Assembly (NCBI GenBank): GCA_913019905.1
Contig: CAJVZD010000020.1
Location: forward strand, 1-64,000
Direction of reading: 5' to 3'
DNA from: an uncultured Cellvibrionales bacterium
Lineage (GTDB): Bacteria; Pseudomonadota; Gammaproteobacteria; Pseudomonadales; Dasaniaceae
Length of the DNA stretch: 64,000 bases
Shown: in pieces, positions 60,504-64,000 of the stretch
Numbering within the stretch: the stretch's first letter is position 1
Layout of the letters: the number at the start of each line of letters is the position of its first letter
Notes under the pieces: generated by a model
Seen by the model: only the letters and a program-made list of their open reading frames with translations
What the model was told of the DNA's origin: nothing
The model's database searches: none
Translations under genes and position numbers: made by a program

Positions 60504-61181
60504 TTGAAACAAATGCGCCTCTATCCACTTTCACTCGCCGCCAGCCTGCTACCTTTGGCCACTATTCATGTCTGCTATATATGGGCAGCCACCAACGGCC
60601 ATGTCGACTGGTGTATTCCGTACATCGACAGCTGTGTTTCAATCAGCGCAACCGGTCGAAAGACACCGGAATACTATCTTTTTAAAGCCCTAATGATACC
60701 TTCGGCCCTCATTTTTGTCGCTTATTGGTGGCTGTCTTGTCGTTGGCTAGTAACGCTTGGTTGCTCTGCCCACAAGAGCCGATCCACTTTATTTTGTATT
60801 GGCATTATAGCGAGTATTGGGCTCATTCTTTACAGTATCGTTTTAGGTTCCATCGGTGACACGTATCGTCTACAGCGACGCATAGGTGTCACAACTTTTT
60901 TCGGAATGACTTATTTGGCACAATTACTGTTAACCTATCTATTGGGAAAAACCTCGAATCTATGCACACAGCACAGGCCGTGGCTGAGGATAATGGAACG
61001 AGTCTCGATCACGATTCTTATCGTTGGAATGTCGAGCGTAGCATTGTCAATTTACGACTACGAGCTGTACAAAAGCACTGACAATGCCTTTGAGTGGGTA
61101 TTCACATTACTTCTCTGTTTACATGTCACTATCACTGCTGCCATGTGGAAGAAAACCAATTTCATCTACACGCCGGACTAA
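60504..61181 (+). CDS. Integral membrane protein, Frag1/DRAM/Sfk1-like
   Basis: 225 residues starting at TTG with AAAAGG upstream; an ATG 3 codons later is the alternative. Six membrane helices are predicted. The first external loop reads YIDSCVSISATGRKTPEYYL, and this ISATGR-x-PE motif is what I know from the Frag1/DRAM/Sfk1 family of membrane proteins. The function in bacteria is unknown. It is a single gene on the plus strand, convergent with the methyltransferase gene. Confidence 0.7.
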   Translation: MKQMRLYPLSLAASLLPLATIHVCYIWAATNGHVDWCIPYIDSCVSISATGRKTPEYYLFKALMIPSALIFVAYWWLSCRWLVTLGCSAHKSRSTLFCIGIIASIGLILYSIVLGSIGDTYRLQRRIGVTTFFGMTYLAQLLLTYLLGKTSNLCTQHRPWLRIMERVSITILIVGMSSVALSIYDYELYKSTDNAFEWVFTLLLCLHVTITAAMWKKTNFIYTPD

Positions 61182-61478
61182 TTTTTGCTCGCCCCGCGCA
61201 CCTCCTACAACAACCTTCGATTCTGAGTATCCACGGAAGTGACAATAATCCGTGGAACCGGCAACAAAAAATACTGACGGAGCGCGACTAAAATATACCA
61301 GACATTTTCAAAAAAAGAGTCGTCCAGATATTGTAGACTTTCCATTCACTGTCAGTTCGCGCGTGTGCCGTCGAGTACGTATTGCCAAATGCATTCGCTG
61401 AATCTAACAGCGACGCTAGCCGCAGCTTTTACACAGCTGGCATACGTTGCCCATAAAATTCCTTACACGATATTTCCG

Positions 61479-62201
61479 TTAGTCGTTTCCCCCATACTTT
61501 GTCAAACGCCCTATCATGATGAGTGACGCAATTGCTCCGGTCTTGGGGTTTATTGGCTCTCGACATTCGACTATGTCGAAAGCGCTACGATCGAAAAGAG
61601 CCCGCCATGTTTCCATTGTTCGAAAATACCACGGAGCTGGATCGCGAAACTCGCTATCGAAACCTGTCCACGAGCCTTCTCTCCACCCGTCTGCGTAAGG
61701 ATGGTTATCGGTGACTGTATGAGGATGCAAAGTCTGCACGATGAAATGGCCGTTATTCGTTAACAGCTTCGGGACTATGTTAAATACATGGTCAACGGAT
61801 TCTTTCCCTAGTAGAGAAAAATTACATATCGCCAGATCAAACTTTTCGGTTATTGTTGTTTCAGACATTTCTTCATAAGGCAGCAGATATAATTTACCGT
61901 TTCCAGCTGTTTCAGCTTCCGTCACTAAATCGGAAATAACATCCAAACCGGATACGGACAAGCCCCCTGAGGATAATTCACGCATCAACCACCCTTCTCC
62001 ACACCCGATATCCAGTACAGACTCCATTGGCCTTTCATTCGCGAGCTTTCTAGTCACGAGAACGGATCTTACAGACTCAATAATTGCGCTGTTGGTGATA
62101 AGGGCTCTACTTTCGATTTGATTTTCTCGAACGGCGGCGATCCACGGAATGGCATTCTTTCCCCAAGAGTCAATTATCTTCTTATCACTTAAGGGATCCA
62201 T
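61479..62201 (-). CDS. Class I SAM-dependent methyltransferase
   Basis: 240 residues. The SAM-binding motif I is VLDIGCGEGWLMREL (about 63-77), motif II/III follow (SGLDVISDLV, FDLAICNFSLLG) and the C-terminal GFDSEFRDPAPWYFRTMETW resembles small-molecule (lipid or quinone-type) methyltransferases. It is cytoplasmic, with substrate unknown. The start is ATG and a DUF4440 gene ends 8 bases upstream, so the two are co-transcribed. Confidence 0.9.
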   Translation of the reverse strand: MDPLSDKKIIDSWGKNAIPWIAAVRENQIESRALITNSAIIESVRSVLVTRKLANERPMESVLDIGCGEGWLMRELSSGGLSVSGLDVISDLVTEAETAGNGKLYLLPYEEMSETTITEKFDLAICNFSLLGKESVDHVFNIVPKLLTNNGHFIVQTLHPHTVTDNHPYADGWREGSWTGFDSEFRDPAPWYFRTMETWRALFDRSAFDIVECREPINPKTGAIASLIMIGRLTKYGGND

Positions 62202-62209
62202 AAATTTGC

Positions 62210-62566
62210 CTATATGGGTGATTCATTCTGCAAAGTACCCTGGTGATAAAGCAAGCGCCACTCATTGGATTCTTTTATCCAGATTGAGCTACGATAAGCG
62301 CTCAGTCCCTCGCAGTGTGATTGATATTTGACTAAAATTGACGTTTCACTTAATGGTCGAAATCGAAAATCATTCAATACGATTTTTTGATATTTCTCAG
62401 TGGTAAGCATTGATAGCAAATCCTTTTTTGTAAATATTCTTCCGGACTTACCGACTTCTTCAAAATCGTCAGCGAGCAATCTAGCCAATCGCTTAATGCT
62501 TTTCCGTGTCCCGGCATCTGCCAACTCTTGCTCTAAGCGTTCAAGTTTTAGATATTCATTTTCCAT
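62210..62566 (-). CDS. DUF4440 / NTF2-like small protein
   Basis: 118 residues from the ATG at 62566; a TTG at 62578 would add 4. The pattern fits DUF4440 of the NTF2-like/SnoaL fold: LEQELADAG-type first helix, LARLLADDFEEVGKSGRIF, TKKDLLSMLTTEKY, YRSSIWIKESNEWRLLYHQG. These proteins bind small ligands or act as enzyme partners. It is 62 bases after the GNAT gene and 8 before the methyltransferase, in the same direction. Confidence 0.85.
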   Translation of the reverse strand: MENEYLKLERLEQELADAGTRKSIKRLARLLADDFEEVGKSGRIFTKKDLLSMLTTEKYQKIVLNDFRFRPLSETSILVKYQSHCEGLSAYRSSIWIKESNEWRLLYHQGTLQNESPI

Positions 62567-62627
62567 TAAGAGGGGCAATTCCTACAGTCAAAAATGGACG
62601 AATGGCGCGACATCGCTAAGGTGGTCG

Positions 62628-63113
62628 TTATCCTAGCGCCTTTTCCCAAAACAGCGCTTTTCCCATGGTGGGGTCTAGCTCATAGCCCTGATAACCGAAT
62701 TTAATATAAGCATTCTGGGCAACTTTGTTTCCCTCCAGGACTTCCAATGTTAACTTACAACAACCGCGCTCAATGGCGATCTTTTCAACTTCATTCAACA
62801 TAAGCTGACTGATGCCTAAACCTCGAAAACCGTTTGCCACGACGATATCATGAATGTTAATTAAGGGTTTACATTTAAACGTTGAAAACCCCTGAAAACA
62901 GTTCACTAATCCTGCGGGCTTACCATCGGCATAACAAATAATGCTAAACGCATTAGGGACGTCGGCAAGTTCGGACGCGAGATTTTTCAATACATAGTCA
63001 GACAAGGGTTTTCCTCCCCCCATGGAGTCTTCCGCATAGCAATTTAACAAAAAAGAAATATCACGGGAATGTGCTGCGCTTCTATAATCTGCTACCAATA
63101 CTTCAACTGTCAT
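62628..63113 (-). CDS. GNAT family N-acetyltransferase
   Basis: 161 residues. The acetyl-CoA motif INIHDIVVANGFRGLGISQL (x-x-x-x-R-G-x-G-I) and the C-terminal KVAQNAYIKFGYQGYEL are clear. AGGAAAGAG just before the ATG serves as binding site, and immediately upstream are seven copies of a 7-bp repeat, so expression could vary with repeat number. The substrate is unknown. It is the first gene of a GNAT-DUF4440-methyltransferase series. Confidence 0.9.
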   Translation of the reverse strand: MTVEVLVADYRSAAHSRDISFLLNCYAEDSMGGGKPLSDYVLKNLASELADVPNAFSIICYADGKPAGLVNCFQGFSTFKCKPLINIHDIVVANGFRGLGISQLMLNEVEKIAIERGCCKLTLEVLEGNKVAQNAYIKFGYQGYELDPTMGKALFWEKALG

Positions 63114-63123
63114 TCTCTTTCCT

Positions 63124-63172
63124 CATTTCTCATTTCTCATTTCTCATTTCTCATTTCTCATTTCTCATTTCT
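63124..63172. repeat. Perfect 7-bp tandem array (7 copies) upstream of the GNAT gene
   Basis: CATTTCT is repeated seven times without error (AGAAATG on the coding strand of the GNAT gene) and ends 11 bases before the GNAT start at 63113. Each unit contains ATG and an A/G-rich stretch like a weak binding site. The perfect copies suggest recent slippage. Confidence 0.85.
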
Positions 63173-63269
63173 GCGCTCAAACATAGGTAAAAATTGCAAT
63201 ATGAAGCATTGTTTTCCCATTTATAAAACTCACGCAGAGGCTTTCTATTGCTTCCGCCTACAAGCCATT

Positions 63270-63689
63270 TTACTCTGGAAATCCAGAAAAGTGCTTTGCT
63301 TTTATTCCGTCAGCCAACCACGCTGCTTGCTCCGAGCTAAAAATATTTGCATCGGGTACGATACCTGGCGATTCAAACAATGATCCGGCAGGCACAATGA
63401 GCGAAGTTCCGCTCTTATTCACAAACGGAACGCCCGAGCCACAATGTCTACAAAACGCTTTTGTAAATTCTCGCGTTGGGTGTTCGTAGATTTCAACATC
63501 ATCAGTTCCGGACAACCACTCGATACTTTCTTTGTGAGCGATTATGTTTGAGGCAAATGCAGAACCGGTGACATGCTGGCACTGCTTACAATGACACTGG
63601 TAGAAAGCTTTAAAGTCACTTCCTAGGGCAAATTTCACCGCACCACACAGACATCCACCCAATAGTTTACTTCCCGAAACATTGGCTTC
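63270..63689 (-). CDS. GFA family glutathione-dependent formaldehyde-activating-type protein
   Basis: 139 residues from the ATG at 63689, which has GGAAGG upstream. The zinc-binding Mss4-like core is complete: GGCLCGAVKFAL, YQCHCKQCQHVTGSAFASNI, CRHCGSGV, then the family ending. GFA/CENP-V-type proteins bind Zn and some act on S-hydroxymethyl-glutathione. A frame from TTG 63752 adds 21 residues of a repeat (see 63700-63774) that is not part of the usual family start, so I reject it. Confidence 0.9.
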   Translation of the reverse strand, partial: EANVSGSKLLGGCLCGAVKFALGSDFKAFYQCHCKQCQHVTGSAFASNIIAHKESIEWLSGTDDVEIYEHPTREFTKAFCRHCGSGVPFVNKSGTSLIVPAGSLFESPGIVPDANIFSSEQAAWLADGIKAKHFSGFPE

Positions 63690-63699
63690 CATAACATCA

Positions 63700-63774
63700 C
63701 CTTCCAATAAATGGCTTTCTAATAAATGGCTTTCCTGTAAATTGCTTTCCAAAACACTGCATCCTAAAATACTA
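63700..63774. repeat. Degenerate 15-bp array upstream of the GFA gene
   Basis: Five units of 15 bases, such as CCTTCCAATAAATGG, CTTTCTAATAAATGG and CTTTCCTGTAAATTG, directly precede the GFA start. On the coding strand the open frame reads as pentapeptide-like repeats (SHLLE SHLLE GDVME), continuing upstream without a start codon. Confidence 0.65.
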
Positions 63775-63882
63775 GCTGCAATAATGTTGATTTTTGTTAC
63801 TACATATTGATCGTCACTGCGCTTTTTTCTTTTAGCCGCAGCATTATCTGCTTACCGCATTCTCTGTTTATCTCAGTCTCTA

Positions 63883-63999
63883 TTATTTCAATAATTCATC
63901 GAGCGTCAAGGAGTAGCTCATTGAAAACACGTCTAAAAAATAGCGAACTTCAGGTAAATCTATTTCGTCTAATCGTTTTTTAACTTCCTCCGCAGCCTT
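63883..63999 (-). CDS. C-terminal end of an unidentified protein (cut by window edge)
   Basis: The last 38 codons of a minus-strand frame enter from the right edge and end with TAA at 63883-63885. The tail is AAEEVKKRLDEIDLPEVRYF followed by LDVFSMSYSLTLDELLK, amphipathic and helical. It is too short to assign a family, and may be chance, but its amino-acid composition is protein-like. Confidence 0.45.
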   Translation of the reverse strand, partial: KAAEEVKKRLDEIDLPEVRYFLDVFSMSYSLTLDELLK

Positions 64000-64000
64000 G

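Noticed and set aside
63124..63172. Tandem heptamers as a possible CRISPR array
   Set aside because: Units are adjacent without spacers; it is a simple sequence repeat.

Overview
The window looks like a chromosomal segment of a marine gammaproteobacterium, probably a Cellvibrionales-type relative. This is inferred from gene content (DUF1853, NnrU, CheX/CheY signalling, IorAB-type molybdenum hydroxylase, AgmX/ExbBD/TPR genes) and moderate GC; no rRNA or tRNA gene is present to confirm it. I see no phage, complete insertion sequence or CRISPR array.

Layout. 0-3 kb: the end of an unknown gene, a DUF1853 protein and a homocysteine S-methyltransferase-like enzyme. 3-18.3 kb (minus strand): twelve closely packed genes for an envelope machine. 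They encode a periplasmic cytochrome c-like protein, a diheme LamG lipoprotein, a Tat-exported DUF1501-like protein, a small periplasmic protein, three TPR proteins, a small secreted protein, an ExbB/TolQ-type motor protein, two ExbD/TolR-type proteins (one lacking the membrane Asp) and an AgmX/PglI-type transducer. 18.6-26.3 kb: the divergent half encodes an HzsA-related diheme lipoprotein, two outer-membrane barrel proteins (one with an SH3 domain), a TlpA-type thioredoxin, a DUF4266 lipoprotein, a DUF3570 protein and, convergently, an ApbE flavin transferase. I read the two halves as one undescribed system linking proton-motive-force-driven cell-envelope work to extracytoplasmic redox chemistry. 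This is the most interesting part of the window.

26.9-38.8 kb: an oxidative catabolic region with a TetR-IorA-IorB operon, an epoxide-hydrolase-like enzyme, an LLM flavin oxidoreductase, an acyl-CoA-dehydrogenase-like enzyme, AraC and tandem-HxlR regulators, a carotenoid-cleavage-type dioxygenase and a thiolase-like enzyme. 39-40 kb: a metallo-beta-lactamase/rhodanese fusion of persulfide-dioxygenase type. 40.8-48.4 kb: a signalling area with two solute-binding-like proteins, DUF2277, a GNAT protein, CheX-CheY-diguanylate cyclase and a large Cache/Hpt/CheA-like kinase. It also holds a decayed kinase end and a decayed barrel end.

49-64 kb: argC behind a strong leader terminator, MarR-NnrU behind a 41-bp palindrome, a LysR regulator facing a PhoD-like phosphatase, a ParD-like/methionine aminopeptidase pair, a VWA (CoxE-like) protein, a MASE3 hybrid kinase and a run of small enzymes (methyltransferase, DUF4440, GNAT, GFA family).

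Two repeat themes recur. One is a MITE-like palindromic element (three copies, all in tail-to-tail gene junctions). The other is a set of degenerate short tandem arrays (6, 7, 9, 13, 14 and 15 bp units) in intergenic DNA.
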